Assembly: GCF_030687295.1 (NCBI RefSeq)
Contig: NZ_CP117425.1
Location: forward strand, 310,001-374,000
Source of the DNA: Pseudomonas beijingensis
GTDB taxonomy: Bacteria > Pseudomonadota > Gammaproteobacteria > Pseudomonadales > Pseudomonadaceae
Length of the DNA: 64,000 nt
Direction: 5' to 3'
Shown: positions 39,390 through 53,147 of the stretch, piece by piece
How positions within the stretch are numbered: the stretch's first letter is position 1
Layout: each line of letters opens with the position of its first letter
Translations under genes and position numbers: made by a program
Notes under the pieces: generated by a model
Told to the model about the DNA's origin: nothing
The model's input: only the letters and a program-made list of their open reading frames with translations
The model's database searches: none

Positions 39390-40471
39390 TGCTGCTGCTG
39401 CTAGCGGAGTACCTGCAACAGTTCCACAAAGGCTTCGCGGTCTTCCAGTACCTGACCCTGCGCGGGATCCTGGGTGTGCTGACCGCGTTGTCGTTGTCGC
39501 TGTTCCTGGGCCCGTGGATGATCCGCACTTTGCAGAACCTGCAAATCGGCCAGTCGGTCCGTAACGACGGCCCGCAATCGCACCTGTCCAAATCCGGTAC
39601 GCCGACCATGGGCGGCGCGCTGATCCTGTCGTCCATCGGCATCAGCACCTTGCTCTGGGCTGACCTGGCGAACCGCTACGTCTGGGTCGTGCTGTTGGTG
39701 ACCCTGTTCTTCGGCGCCATCGGCTGGGTCGACGACTACCGTAAGGTCATCGAGAAGAACTCCCGTGGGCTGCCAAGCCGCTGGAAGTATTTCTGGCAGT
39801 CGGTGTTCGGCCTCGGCGCGGCGATCTTCCTTTATATGACCGCTGCCTCGCCGGTGGAGACCACCCTGATCCTGCCGATGCTCAAGGACTACAGCATCCC
39901 GCTGGGCGCAGGTTTCATCGTGCTGACCTACCTGGTGATCGTCGGTTCGAGCAACGCGGTCAACCTGACCGACGGCCTCGACGGCCTGGCGATCATGCCG
40001 ACGGTCATGGTCGGCGGCGCGCTGGGGATCTTCTGCTACCTGTCGGGTAACGTGAAATTTGCCGAATACCTGCTGATCCCGTATGTGCCGGGGGCGGGCG
40101 AGTTGATCGTGTTCTGCGGTGCGCTGATCGGTGCCGGCCTGGGCTTCCTGTGGTTCAACACCTACCCGGCGCAAGTCTTCATGGGCGACGTCGGCGCGCT
40201 GGCGCTGGGCGCGGCCCTGGGCACCATCGCCGTCATCGTTCGCCAGGAAATCGTCCTGTTCATCATGGGCGGTGTGTTCGTGATGGAGACCCTGTCAGTC
40301 GTCATTCAGGTTGCTTCCTTTAAATTGACCGGCCGCCGCGTATTCCGCATGGCGCCGATCCACCACCACTTTGAACTCAAGGGCTGGCCCGAGCCGCGTG
40401 TGATCGTCCGTTTCTGGATCATCACCGTGATTCTGGTGCTGATCGGCCTTGCCACCCTGAAGCTGAGGTAG
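39389..40471 (+). CDS. mraY: phospho-MurNAc-pentapeptide transferase
   Basis: Polytopic enzyme (360 residues, ten helices) that forms lipid I on undecaprenyl phosphate. [21 protein letters not shown] (Asp pair), [11 protein letters not shown] and [16 protein letters not shown] are the family catalytic motifs, all intact. The ATG at 39389 overlaps the murF stop; the longer upstream frame is a shadow of murF. murD starts five bases after its stop. Confidence 0.98.
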   Translation: MLLLLAEYLQQFHKGFAVFQYLTLRGILGVLTALSLSLFLGPWMIRTLQNLQIGQSVRNDGPQSHLSKSGTPTMGGALILSSIGISTLLWADLANRYVWVVLLVTLFFGAIGWVDDYRKVIEKNSRGLPSRWKYFWQSVFGLGAAIFLYMTAASPVETTLILPMLKDYSIPLGAGFIVLTYLVIVGSSNAVNLTDGLDGLAIMPTVMVGGALGIFCYLSGNVKFAEYLLIPYVPGAGELIVFCGALIGAGLGFLWFNTYPAQVFMGDVGALALGAALGTIAVIVRQEIVLFIMGGVFVMETLSVVIQVASFKLTGRRVFRMAPIHHHFELKGWPEPRVIVRFWIITVILVLIGLATLKLR

Positions 40472-40476
40472 AACGA

Positions 40477-41823
40477 GTGTCCCTGATCGCTTCTGACCAC
40501 TTCCGCATCGTTGTCGGCCTCGGCAAGAGCGGCATGTCCCTGGTTCGCTTCCTGGCGAACCGGGGCGTGTCGTTTGCCGTGGCCGATACGCGGGAAAATC
40601 CGCCTGAGCTGGCCACGCTGCGCCGTGACTATCCCCAGGTGGACGTGCGTTGTGGCGAGCTGGACGTCGAGTTCCTGTGCCGCGCCGATGAGCTCTACGT
40701 GAGCCCCGGCCTGGCCCTGGCGACTCCGGCCCTGCAGGCTGCCGCGGCCCGTGGCGTGAAACTGTCCGGTGACATCGAGCTGTTCGCGCGTAACGCCAAG
40801 GCGCCGATCATTGCCATCAGCGGCTCCAACGCCAAGAGCACCGTCACCACTCTGGTGGGCGAGATGGCCGCGGCGGCCGGCAAGCGCGTCGCCGTGGGGG
40901 GCAACCTCGGCACCCCGGCGCTGGACCTGCTCAGCGACGACGTCGAGCTGTACGTGATGGAACTGTCGAGCTTCCAGCTGGAAACCACCGACCACCTGGG
41001 CGCCGAAGTGGCCACCGTGCTCAACATCAGCGAAGACCACATGGACCGCTACAGCGGCCTGCCGGCGTATCACCTGGCCAAGCACCGGATCTTCCGTGGC
41101 GCGCGGCAAGTGGTGTTCAACCGCCAGGATGCGTTGACCCGTCCGCTGCTGGGCGAGGGCATGCCGTGCTGGTCCTTCGGCCTGGGCGTTCCTGATTTCA
41201 AAGGCTTCGGCTTGCGCGAAGAGAATGGCGAGAAATACCTGGCCTTCGAATTCCAGAACCTGATGCCGGTGCGCGAGCTGAAGATTCGTGGCGCCCACAA
41301 CCAGGCCAATGCCCTGGCCGCGTTGGCCCTGGGGCACGCGGTTGGCCTTCCGTTCGACGCCATGCTTGCGGCCCTGCGCACCTTCGCCGGCCTTGAGCAC
41401 CGCTGCCAGTGGGTGCGCGACCTCGATGGCGTGGCTTGGTACAACGACTCCAAAGCCACCAACGTCGGTGCTGCGCTGGCGGCCATCGAAGGGCTGGGTG
41501 CGGACATCGAAGGCAAGCTCGTGCTGATCGCCGGCGGCGACGGCAAGGGCGCTGACTTCAAGGACCTGCGCGACCCGGTGGCGGCCAACTGCCGTGCCGT
41601 GGTGCTGATGGGCCGCGACCGCGAATTGATCGCCCAGGCCCTCGGCGACGCCGTGCCGCTGGTTCGCGTCAGTTCGCTGGACGAAGCGGTGCAGCAGTGC
41701 CGCGCCCTCGCGCACCCGGGCGACGCGGTGCTGTTGTCACCGGCCTGCGCCAGTTTCGACATGTTCAAGAACTATGAAGAGCGCGGGCAGTTGTTCGCCC
41801 GGGCCGCGGAGGACTTGGCATGA
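40477..41823 (+). CDS. murD: UDP-MurNAc-L-alanine:D-glutamate ligase
   Basis: Second Mur ligase step, 448 residues. VVGLGKSGMSLVRFL at the N-terminus, ATP loop SGSNAKSTVTTL (about 112-123), ELSSFQLETT, and YNDSKATNVGAA plus LSPACASFDMFKNYEERG near the end are diagnostic. GTG start. End overlaps ftsW by 4 bases (ATGA). Confidence 0.98.
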   Translation: MSLIASDHFRIVVGLGKSGMSLVRFLANRGVSFAVADTRENPPELATLRRDYPQVDVRCGELDVEFLCRADELYVSPGLALATPALQAAAARGVKLSGDIELFARNAKAPIIAISGSNAKSTVTTLVGEMAAAAGKRVAVGGNLGTPALDLLSDDVELYVMELSSFQLETTDHLGAEVATVLNISEDHMDRYSGLPAYHLAKHRIFRGARQVVFNRQDALTRPLLGEGMPCWSFGLGVPDFKGFGLREENGEKYLAFEFQNLMPVRELKIRGAHNQANALAALALGHAVGLPFDAMLAALRTFAGLEHRCQWVRDLDGVAWYNDSKATNVGAALAAIEGLGADIEGKLVLIAGGDGKGADFKDLRDPVAANCRAVVLMGRDRELIAQALGDAVPLVRVSSLDEAVQQCRALAHPGDAVLLSPACASFDMFKNYEERGQLFARAAEDLA

Positions 41824-43037
41824 GCCTGATGAACATCATCAAGCCGTACCCGTCGCCGCTGATCACCGGCCGCGGCATCGACCTGGATTTCCCGATGCTC
41901 GCCGGTTGCCTGGCCTTGCTGGGCCTGGGCCTGGTGATGATTACCTCCGCGTCGTCGGAAGTGGCCGCCGTGCAGTCGGGCAACACGCTTTACCACATGA
42001 TCCGCCACCTCATTTACCTGGTGATCGGCCTGGGCGCGTGCATCGTCACCATGATGGTGCCGATCGCCACCTGGCAACGCCTGGGCTGGCTGATGCTGCT
42101 CGGTGCCTTTGGCCTGTTGGTGATGGTGCTGGTGCCGGGAATCGGCCGCGAGGTCAACGGTTCCATGCGCTGGATCGGCTTCAGTTTCTTCAACGTCCAG
42201 CCTTCGGAGATCGCCAAGGTCTTCGTGGTGATCTACCTCGCCGGTTACCTGGTGCGTCGCCAGAAGGAAGTGCGTGAGAGCTGGATGGGTTTCTTCAAGC
42301 CGTTCATCGTGTTGCTGCCGATGGCGGGCCTGCTGCTGATGGAGCCGGACTTCGGCGCCACGGTGGTGATGATGGGCGCGGCGGCGGCGATGCTGTTCCT
42401 GGGCGGCGTCGGGCTGTTCCGGTTCACCCTGATGGTGGCGCTGGCGGTCGGCGCGGTGACGGTGCTGGTACAGGCGCAACCGTATCGGATGGCGCGCCTG
42501 ATCACCTTTACCGACCCGTGGGCCGACCAGTTCGGTTCCGGCTATCAGTTGACCCAGGCCCTGATCGCCTTCGGTCGCGGCGAATGGCTGGGCGTCGGCC
42601 TGGGCAACAGCGTGCAGAAACAGTTCTACCTGCCGGAAGCCCATACCGACTTCGTGTTCTCGGTCTTGGCCGAAGAGCTGGGCGTGGTGGGTTCCCTGTG
42701 TACCGTTGCCCTGTTCGTGTTCGTCTGTGTGCGCGGCATGTACATCGGCTTGTGGGCCGAGAAGGCCAAGCAGTTTTTCGCCGCCTACGTGGCGTATGGC
42801 TTGTCGTTCCTGTGGATCGGCCAGTTCCTGATCAACATCGGTGTGAACGTCGGCCTGTTGCCGACCAAGGGCCTGACGTTGCCGTTCCTCAGTTATGGCG
42901 GCAGTTCCCTGGTGATCTGCTGCGCCTGTCTCGGCCTGTTGCTGCGCATCGAATGGGAGAGTCGAACCCACCTGGGCAGCGAAGAGATGGAATTCCAGGA
43001 GAGCGACTTCGCCGAGGAGCCGACTCATGGGCGCTAA
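41820..43037 (+). CDS. ftsW: lipid II polymerase FtsW (SEDS family)
   Basis: Ten-helix SEDS glycosyltransferase (405 residues) paired with FtsI at the septum. The N-terminus is long; core motifs GREVNGSMRWIGFSFFNVQPSEIAK, LLMEPDFGATVV, RLITFTDPWADQFGSGYQL and the SYGGSSLVI segment are all present. The cytoplasmic tail is acidic. It overlaps murD (ATGA) and murG (11 bases). Confidence 0.97.
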   Translation: MSLMNIIKPYPSPLITGRGIDLDFPMLAGCLALLGLGLVMITSASSEVAAVQSGNTLYHMIRHLIYLVIGLGACIVTMMVPIATWQRLGWLMLLGAFGLLVMVLVPGIGREVNGSMRWIGFSFFNVQPSEIAKVFVVIYLAGYLVRRQKEVRESWMGFFKPFIVLLPMAGLLLMEPDFGATVVMMGAAAAMLFLGGVGLFRFTLMVALAVGAVTVLVQAQPYRMARLITFTDPWADQFGSGYQLTQALIAFGRGEWLGVGLGNSVQKQFYLPEAHTDFVFSVLAEELGVVGSLCTVALFVFVCVRGMYIGLWAEKAKQFFAAYVAYGLSFLWIGQFLINIGVNVGLLPTKGLTLPFLSYGGSSLVICCACLGLLLRIEWESRTHLGSEEMEFQESDFAEEPTHGR

Positions 43038-44089
43038 TGTGCTGATCATGGCCGGCGGTACCGGCGGGCACGTGTTCCCGGCGCTGGCTTGTGCCCGGGA
43101 GTTCCAGGCGCGCGGCTACACCGTGCATTGGCTGGGTACGCCACGGGGTATCGAGAACGAATTGGTACCGGGTGCGGGCCTTGAGCTGCACCGGATCGAC
43201 GCCAGTGGCCTGCGTGGCAAGGGCAAGTTGTCGTTGCTCAAGGCGCCGCTGATGCTGCTCAAGTCGATCTGGCAGGCGCGGGCGATCATCCGTCGGTTGC
43301 GCCCGGTGTGCGTGGTCGGTTTCGGTGGTTATGTGACCGGTCCTGGCGGTGTTGCGGCGAAATTGGCCGGTGTGCCGGTGATCGTTCACGAACAAAACGC
43401 CGTGGCCGGTACCGCCAATCGGTTACTGGTGCCGTTGGCCGCCCGGGTCTGTGAAGCTTTTCCCGACACCTTTACCCTGTCGGGCAGCCGCCGCACCACC
43501 GGTAACCCGGTGCGTACCGAGCTGTTCCTCGAAACACCGCGCCCGGCCCTGGCCGGACGCAAAGCGCGTTTGCTGGTCCTGGGCGGAAGCCTGGGGGCAG
43601 AACCGTTGAATAAATTGCTGCCCGAAGCCCTGTCGCAGGTCGCCCCCGAACTGCGCCCGGAAGTGTTTCACCAGGCCGGCAAGCACCACGATGAAGTGAC
43701 CGCCGAGCGCTACCGCGCCGCCGGCGTCGAGGCGCAAGTGCAGCCTTTCATCAAAGACATGGCCCAAGCCTATGGCTGGGCCGACCTGGTGGTCTGCCGC
43801 GCAGGCGCGCTGACCATCAGTGAACTGGCTGCCGCCGGTCTGCCCTCGATGCTGGTGCCTTTGCCCCACGCCATCGACGATCACCAGACCCGTAACGCCG
43901 ATTATTTGGCCCGTGAAGGCGCTGCCTTCCTGATGCCGCAAAGAACGACTGGCGCCGCGGATCTTGCCGCCCGCCTGACAGAGGTTTTGATGCAGCCGCA
44001 ACGACTTGAAGACATGGCCCGCGCCGCCCGCCGCCTGGCCAAACCCGATGCCACGGCCCAAGTGGTCGATACCTGCCTGGAGGTGGCCC

Positions 44090-44097
<8 letters not shown>
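43027..44097 (+). CDS. murG: undecaprenyldiphospho-muramoylpentapeptide N-acetylglucosaminyltransferase
   Basis: Peripheral GT28-family enzyme (356 residues) that makes lipid II from lipid [15 protein letters not shown] (about 10-23), [23 protein letters not shown] and the UDP-GlcNAc region [30 protein letters not shown] are diagnostic. Overlaps ftsW by 11 bases and murC by 8. Confidence 0.98.
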
Positions 44098-46512
<2,415 letters not shown>

Positions 46513-46515
46513 GCC

Positions 46516-47382
46516 ATGCAAGGCGCATCGCTTCGTCATCAGCCATCCGCACCCGGTCGCAAGCCGGTGCCGCGGGGTGCCAGCCGAATGGTGGCCAAAG
46601 AGCCGATGTCGGCGCGCTTGCCGAAAGCCAATTTTGGTTTTCTCAAGAGCCTGTTCTGGCCGGTACTGCTGGTGGCGTTGGGGTTCGGCACCTATGAAGG
46701 CGCGCAGCGGTTACTGCCTTATGCCGACCGGCCGATCGCCCGGATCAACGTCCAGGGCGACCTGAGCTACATCAGCCAGCAGGCGGTGCAGCAACGGATC
46801 GCCCCGTTCGTCGCGTCGAGCTTCTTCACCATCGACCTGGCGGGCATGCGCACGGAGCTGGAGCAGATGCCCTGGATCGCTCACGCCGAAGTCCGGCGGG
46901 TGTGGCCCGACCAGGTGTCGATACGCCTGGAAGAACAACTGCCGGTGGCCCGTTGGGGCGACGAGTCGCTGTTGAACAACCAGGGCCAGGCGTTTACGCC
47001 GCGAGAACTGGCCAACTATGAACATTTGCCACAACTGTTCGGTCCACAGCGGGCCCAGCAGCAAGTGATGCAGCAGTACCAGGTGTTGAGCCAGATGTTG
47101 CGGCCGTTGGGCTTCTCCATCGCGCGCCTGGAATTGCGTGAGCGCGGCAGTTGGTTCCTGACCACTGGCGCGGGCAGCTCGGGGCCGGGCATCGAGCTGT
47201 TGCTCGGGCGCGGCAACCTGGTGGAAAAGATGCGCCGCTTCATCGCCATCTATGACAAGACGCTCAAAGAACAGATTACGAACATTGCGCGCATCGATCT
47301 GCGCTACGCCAACGGCCTGGCTGTTGGCTGGCGGGAACCTGTAGCGCCGACGACGGCCGTACCCGCCGTCGCGAAGAATTAA
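46516..47382 (+). CDS. ftsQ: cell division protein FtsQ
   Basis: Bitopic divisome scaffold of 288 residues linking FtsA/FtsK to the FtsLB pair. Basic cytoplasmic tail, membrane helix (about 37-55; [18 protein letters not shown]), POTRA domain ([19 protein letters not shown]) and beta domain ([27 protein letters not shown]). The cytoplasmic tail is rather long and basic. ftsA follows after 15 bases. Confidence 0.95.
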   Translation: MQGASLRHQPSAPGRKPVPRGASRMVAKEPMSARLPKANFGFLKSLFWPVLLVALGFGTYEGAQRLLPYADRPIARINVQGDLSYISQQAVQQRIAPFVASSFFTIDLAGMRTELEQMPWIAHAEVRRVWPDQVSIRLEEQLPVARWGDESLLNNQGQAFTPRELANYEHLPQLFGPQRAQQQVMQQYQVLSQMLRPLGFSIARLELRERGSWFLTTGAGSSGPGIELLLGRGNLVEKMRRFIAIYDKTLKEQITNIARIDLRYANGLAVGWREPVAPTTAVPAVAKN

Positions 47383-47397
47383 GAAGAGGCAGGACCC

Positions 47398-48657
47398 ATG
47401 GCAAACGTGCAAAGCGGGAAAATGATCGTCGGTCTCGATATCGGCACTTCCAAGGTGGTGGCGCTGGTAGGCGAAGTCGCGGACGACGGCACGCTGGTCA
47501 TCGTCGGGATCGGTACACACCCGTCCCGCGGCTTGAAAAAAGGCGTGGTGGTGAACATCGAGTCCACCGTGCAATCGATCCAGCGCGCCATCGAAGAGGC
47601 GCAGCTGATGGCCGGTTGCCGGATTCACTCGGCGTTCGTCGGCGTGGCGGGCAATCACATCCGCAGTTTGAACTCCCACGGCATCGTGGCGATCCGTGAT
47701 CGCGAAGTCAGCTCCGCCGACCTTGAGCGCGTCCTCGACGCGGCCCAGGCCGTGGCGATCCCGGCCGACCAGCGTGTGCTGCACACCCTGCCACAGGATT
47801 ACGTGATCGATAACCAGGAAGGCGTGCGTGAGCCCTTGGGCATGTCCGGCGTGCGCCTGGAAGCCAAGGTCCACGTCGTGACCTGTGCGGTGAACGCCGC
47901 GCAGAACATCGAGAAGTGCGTGCGCCGCTGCGGTCTGGAAATCGACGACATCATCCTCGAGCAACTGGCCTCGGCCTACTCGGTGCTGACCGACGACGAG
48001 AAAGAACTGGGCGTGTGCCTGGTAGACATCGGCGGCGGTACCACCGACATCGCGATCTTCACTGAAGGCGCGATCCGCCACACGGCGGTGATACCGATTG
48101 CCGGTGACCAGGTGACCAACGACATCGCCATGGCGTTGCGCACCCCGACCCAGTACGCCGAGGAAATCAAGATCCGTTACGCCTGTGCCCTGGCGAAGCT
48201 GGCCGGTGCCGGTGAAACCATCAAGGTGCCGAGCGTCGGCGACCGTCCACCGCGCGAACTGTCGCGCCAGGCCCTGGCCGAAGTGGTCGAGCCGCGCTAC
48301 GACGAACTGTTCACGCTGATCCAGGCCGAGCTGCGTCGCAGTGGCTACGAAGACCTGATCCCGGCCGGCATCGTGCTGACGGGCGGTACGTCGAAGATGG
48401 AAGGCGCGGTCGAGCTGGCCGAAGAGATTTTCCACATGCCGGTGCGCCTGGGCGTGCCCCATGGCGTCAAGGGCCTGGATGACGTGGTCCGCAACCCGAT
48501 CTATTCCACTGGCGTAGGCCTGTTGATGTACGGCCTGCAGAAACAGTCCGACGGGATCTCGTTTTCGGGGATTGGCAGCCGCGACAGCTACAGCAGCGAC
48601 GAGCCGAAGGCACCGCTGTTCGAGCGGCTCCAGGCTTGGGTCAAAGGCAACTTCTAA
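47398..48657 (+). CDS. ftsA: cell division protein FtsA
   Basis: Actin-fold membrane tether of FtsZ, 419 residues. GLDIGTSKVVALVGE (phosphate 1), VDIGGGTTDIAIF (phosphate 2), the adenosine motif GIVLTGGTSKMEGAVELAEEIF, and a C-terminal amphipathic helix LFERLQAWVKGNF that anchors it in the membrane. Ribosome site GAGGCAGGA. Followed by a 98-base gap before ftsZ. Confidence 0.97.
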   Translation: MANVQSGKMIVGLDIGTSKVVALVGEVADDGTLVIVGIGTHPSRGLKKGVVVNIESTVQSIQRAIEEAQLMAGCRIHSAFVGVAGNHIRSLNSHGIVAIRDREVSSADLERVLDAAQAVAIPADQRVLHTLPQDYVIDNQEGVREPLGMSGVRLEAKVHVVTCAVNAAQNIEKCVRRCGLEIDDIILEQLASAYSVLTDDEKELGVCLVDIGGGTTDIAIFTEGAIRHTAVIPIAGDQVTNDIAMALRTPTQYAEEIKIRYACALAKLAGAGETIKVPSVGDRPPRELSRQALAEVVEPRYDELFTLIQAELRRSGYEDLIPAGIVLTGGTSKMEGAVELAEEIFHMPVRLGVPHGVKGLDDVVRNPIYSTGVGLLMYGLQKQSDGISFSGIGSRDSYSSDEPKAPLFERLQAWVKGNF

Positions 48658-48755
48658 ACAGTTTCAAAGCTTCACGCGGCAGGTTTCAGGCTTGGCGCTG
48701 GAAGACGCAGCAAACGCAGTAGGCGAAAAAACTAGAGAATGAAAGGAGAGGGAAA
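48658..48755 (+). promoter_or_regulatory. ftsA-ftsZ intergenic region with strong ribosome site
   Basis: The only gap of more than 20 bases within the mur/fts genes. A strong AAAGGAGAGGG ribosome site ends it, consistent with high FtsZ translation. No convincing -35/-10 pair seen; ftsZ often has its own promoters nearby, so this is a candidate place only. Confidence 0.4.
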
Positions 48756-49950
48756 ATGTTCGAACTCGTAGACAACATCCCCGCTAGCCCGGTTATCAAA
48801 GTAATCGGTGTCGGCGGTGGCGGCGGCAACGCTGTCAACCACATGGTCAAGAGCAACATTGAAGGCGTTGAATTCATCTGCGCCAACACTGATGCCCAGG
48901 CGCTGAAATCCATCGGCGCGCGGACCATCCTGCAATTGGGCACTGGCGTAACCAAAGGCCTGGGCGCCGGCGCCAACCCGGAAGTCGGTCGTCAGGCCGC
49001 TCTCGAAGACCGTGAGCGCATTGCTGAAGTCCTGCAAGGCACCAACATGGTGTTCATCACCACGGGCATGGGCGGCGGTACCGGTACCGGTGCGGCGCCA
49101 ATCATTGCCGAAGTGGCCAAGGAAATGGGGATCCTCACCGTTGCGGTGGTGACTCGTCCGTTCCCGTTCGAAGGCCGCAAGCGTATGCAGATCGCCGACG
49201 AAGGTATCCGTCTGCTGTCTGAAAGCGTTGACTCGTTGATCACCATTCCTAACGAGAAGCTGCTGACCATCCTGGGTAAAGACGCAAGCCTGCTGTCGGC
49301 TTTCGCCAAGGCTGACGATGTACTGGCCGGTGCCGTTCGCGGTATCTCCGACATCATCAAGCGTCCGGGCATGATCAACGTCGACTTTGCCGACGTACGG
49401 ACTGTCATGAGCGAAATGGGCATGGCGATGATGGGCACTGGCTGCGCCAGCGGTCCGAACCGTGCACGCGAGGCCACCGAAGCGGCCATCCGCAACCCGT
49501 TGCTCGAAGACGTGAACCTGCAAGGTGCACGCGGCATCCTGGTGAACATCACCGCCGGTCCTGACCTGTCCCTGGGTGAGTACTCCGACGTGGGTAGCAT
49601 CATCGAAGCCTTCGCTTCCGAGCACGCGATGGTCAAGGTCGGTACCGTTATCGATCCAGACATGCGCGACGAGTTGCACGTGACCGTGGTTGCCACGGGC
49701 CTGGGCGCGAAAATCGAGAAGCCCGTGAAGGTCATCGACAACACCGTTCACACTTCCATGGCTTCGCAACCGCAACAACAAGTGGCTTCGCGTCAGGAAG
49801 CGCCTGCGGTGAACTACCGTGACCTGGACCGTCCGACCGTCATGCGCAACCAGGCCCAGGGCCGGTACTGCGACTGCCGCGAAGATGAATCCGCAAGACG
49901 ATCTGGATTACCTGGACATCCCGGCTTTCCTGCGTCGTCAGGCCGATTGA
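48756..49950 (+). CDS. ftsZ: cell division protein FtsZ, frameshifted near the C-terminus
   Basis: Tubulin-like GTPase that forms the Z-ring. GTP-binding [10 protein letters not shown] (about 107-116), [17 protein letters not shown] and the T7-loop region [15 protein letters not shown] are intact. After NQAQ (about residue 368) one extra G in a run of three (49859-49861) shifts the frame. Removing it restores the usual tail [20 protein letters not shown] (the peptide bound by FtsA, ZipA and MinC) and a stop at 49948-49950, total 397 residues. As read, a 436-residue product with 68 foreign residues would end at 50066, overlapping lpxC. Since FtsZ is essential and the tail is encoded perfectly in the next frame, a sequence error is the simplest reading. 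Confidence 0.9.
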
Positions 49951-50026
49951 TGAAATGTATCAGGGGGATACGGGTGATTGGTGTTCAGCAAAGGTCTGGT
50001 CTGCTATCATCGCCAGCCTTTGTTGA

Positions 50027-50974
<948 letters not shown>

Positions 50975-50996
50975 GCAAAAAACCTCTCTAGTTTTT

Positions 50997-51027
50997 TAAG
51001 GGCTGCCTTTGGGTGGCCTTTTTTTAT
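50997..51027 (+). terminator. rho-independent terminator after lpxC
   Basis: AAGGGCTGCC, loop TTTG, GGTGGCCTT then seven T residues, with one or two mismatches in the stem. Confidence 0.8.
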
Positions 51028-51037
51028 GGGTGCTTGG

Positions 51038-51358
51038 TTGGTGTGTATATCCATTGCTGCGGTGACGGCTGCTTAGGGTTCCGCCCTTACGGCGGGTCAC
51101 TTTTGAGAAGCCCGGAAGCCGGCCCAGTCAAAAGTAACCAAAGCGCTTTTGCCCCACCACTCGGTGCCTCGCTTAGGCTCGGCATGCCCTCACTCCGGCA
51201 TTGCTCCGTGGGCCCGCCGCGAAGGGCCATCCATGGCCCAGCGCGGCTATCCCGGCATCCATGCCGGGATGCCCACTCCACAATGCCTGCGTTCGGCCAT
51301 CGTGGTTAACGGGGCGTCCGAGATCAACGTCCACCGCGAGGCGGCCTTATAGCCGACC
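51038..51358 (+). repeat. 300-bp repeat module, copy C (forward)
   Basis: Same sequence as 26341-26645 with a 20-base expansion (GAAGCCCGGAAGCCGGCCCAG) around the GAGAAGC loop. Left arm of the second composite repeat. Confidence 0.88.
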
Positions 51359-51385
51359 TGATTCTTGATGAGGACCGCGTTTCTC

Positions 51386-51545
51386 CTGTGGGAGCGAGCT
51401 TGCTCGCGATGAGGCCGGCAAGCCCAACATCCCTGTGACTGAACCACCGCCATCGCGAGCAAGCTCGCTCCCACATTTCGATATTCAACAGCCACGAAAT
51501 TTAAGTCCAACACAAAACCACTGTGGGAGCGAGCTTGCTCGCGAA
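51386..51545. repeat. three REP sequences in alternating orientation (second composite)
   Basis: REP at 51386-51410 (forward), 51451-51475 (reverse) and 51521-51545 (forward). Linkers (CCAACATCCCTGTGACTGAACC; a diverged TTCAACAGCCACGAAATTTAAGTCC) correspond to those of the 135-bp units at 26671-27434, so this is one and a half diverged units of the same array. Confidence 0.88.
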
Positions 51546-51584
51546 AAGGCCGCCACATCCAACATCACCGCAAACTGACACTCC

Positions 51585-51727
51585 GCCTTCGCGGCGGCCC
51601 ACGGAGCAATGCCTTCGTTCAGGCATGCCGAGCCTAGGCGAGGCACCGAGTGGTGGGGCAGAAGCGTTTTAGTCACTTTTGACTGGGCCGGCTTCCGGGC
51701 TCTTCAAAAGTGACCCGCCGTAAGGGC
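51585..51727 (-). repeat. 300-bp repeat module, copy D, left fragment (inverted)
   Basis: Inverted module from GCCTTCGCGGCGG to the insertion site. It lacks the distal part of copies A-C (the portion from GTCGGCTAT to about the CCATGG). The last 11 bases (51717-51727, GCCGTAAGGGC) are one copy of the insertion-sequence target duplication. Confidence 0.85.
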
Positions 51728-53147
51728 CATCCCTTTCAAGGTCTTTTCGTTTTGGCGGCCTTGATTACCCGGTCCGTTGAAACATGTGCATGCACCGCAG
51801 TGCCTTGCACCCATGTTTTGGGTTTAGGCACCTTGGGGCCCCGGGGATTTTTCGCAACTTGTTTTGGTTGGATGTTTCTGGCCAGTTCCAACAAGCGATG
51901 GGCCAGTTTTTCCAGAGGTATGACGGGAAAACATTCCGAGGGCAGCGCAATTTGCAGGCCTTCATAACCACTCCGGACCTGAACCGCCAAGTGATAGGTT
52001 GAGGCTTCCCAGCCGTCAGGCTGGGAAGCCTGATGGGCTTGCTCGACGCTTCGTTTGAGTACGGCCAGGACGTTGTAGGCCAACACCGCAGTAGCGAACC
52101 CGAGCAACGCAGCCTTTGGGCTACCAAGGGTTTCGATTTCACTCTCCAGGATTGTTTCCAGTCGCTGGAACATGCCTTCAATGCTCCAGCGGCGGCGATA
52201 GAGTTCCGCGATCTGCTGCGCGCTGACGCTTTCAGGCAGGTTGCTCCAGAACATCAAGCTGCTGTCACCCGAGTCTGTTGGCGAATGAAGCGTCAGTTCG
52301 ACACGCCGACACTGATAACCGCCTCTGACCTGAATGATCTGCTCACGCACAGTGCCCGCGTCCACAGGCACGGGTTCTTGCCAATGCCCCTCTTGAATCA
52401 AGCGTGGATGCTTGGCTTGTTGACGAATGACAAAGGAGGTTTTGACCTGTTCGCAAGCCTCCATGACCGGGAGCGTGCAATAGAGTCGATCAGCCAGCCA
52501 CACCTGGCCCGGCTCGGCATCCGCCAAGAGAGGCAGCACGCAAACACGCTCGCTTGCGTAGGCATCTTCACATGCCTGCAGGTCGATGACTTGATCCAGG
52601 TCGGGGTCGTAGACAACCACCGAAAACCCGGGCCGAGCGGCGCCGCGCTCGTGGCGTAAAGCCCCCAGTCGTTTCTCAGTGGATGCCAAGTGATTACCGT
52701 CCACCACCCGAACCTGCCAACCCGGCAACATCGTCGTGCAACCCAACTCCTTGATGGTTGGAGCCAGGCGCTGCGCACAGCCCGTGACCAGGGCGCGCAA
52801 CAAAGCTGGCTCGGTACGACTGATCTTGTCGTAGAGGGCCGCCAGGCTGACAGGAAGATCTTCCAGTTGCCGCGCCGCGGCGTGCAGGGATGGCTTCAAA
52901 CCCAATGAAACAAGGGACATCAGCTTGATGATGGTCGAGAACAGTAGCTCACGAGAATACTGCCGTTGCCGATGTTCTTCGAAAACCTGATCGACCCACT
53001 CAGGAGCAATAGCGTGCTCCAGCGCCAATTTGGCCATAACGCTGGCAGGTGCTTTTTTCTCGAAACGCTCCAGAACATCGGCCCACATCGTTCGGGTATC
53101 CCTGATAGAAACTTCAGGGGATTTTACCTAAGACCTTGAAAGGGATG
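51728..53147 (-). mobile_element. complete IS4-family insertion sequence, 1420 bp
   Basis: Ends are perfect 18-bp inverted repeats CATCCCTTTCAAGGTCTT (51728-51745 and 53130-53147). Flanked by an 11-bp direct repeat GCCGTAAGGGC (51717-51727 and 53148-53158); deleting the element and one repeat restores the sequence of the uninterrupted module (compare 27720-27740). The size, 11-bp duplication and DDE transposase fit the IS4 family. One transposase gene, intact, reading right to left; recent activity is plausible. Confidence 0.93.
51736..53088 (-). CDS. IS4-family DDE transposase
   Basis: Intact transposase of 450 residues. Helical N-terminal domain (about 1-130), then the RNase H-like catalytic core: first Asp in VRVVDGNHLA (about 145), second Asp in WLADRLYC, and the IS4 signature region YRRRWSIEGMFQRLE, where the Y-(2)-R-(3)-E part is kept and the usual final Lys is Glu. 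The C-terminus is basic. Its stop codon lies inside the left inverted repeat, so gene and element end together. Confidence 0.93.
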   Translation of the reverse strand: MWADVLERFEKKAPASVMAKLALEHAIAPEWVDQVFEEHRQRQYSRELLFSTIIKLMSLVSLGLKPSLHAAARQLEDLPVSLAALYDKISRTEPALLRALVTGCAQRLAPTIKELGCTTMLPGWQVRVVDGNHLASTEKRLGALRHERGAARPGFSVVVYDPDLDQVIDLQACEDAYASERVCVLPLLADAEPGQVWLADRLYCTLPVMEACEQVKTSFVIRQQAKHPRLIQEGHWQEPVPVDAGTVREQIIQVRGGYQCRRVELTLHSPTDSGDSSLMFWSNLPESVSAQQIAELYRRRWSIEGMFQRLETILESEIETLGSPKAALLGFATAVLAYNVLAVLKRSVEQAHQASQPDGWEASTYHLAVQVRSGYEGLQIALPSECFPVIPLEKLAHRLLELARNIQPKQVAKNPRGPKVPKPKTWVQGTAVHAHVSTDRVIKAAKTKRP

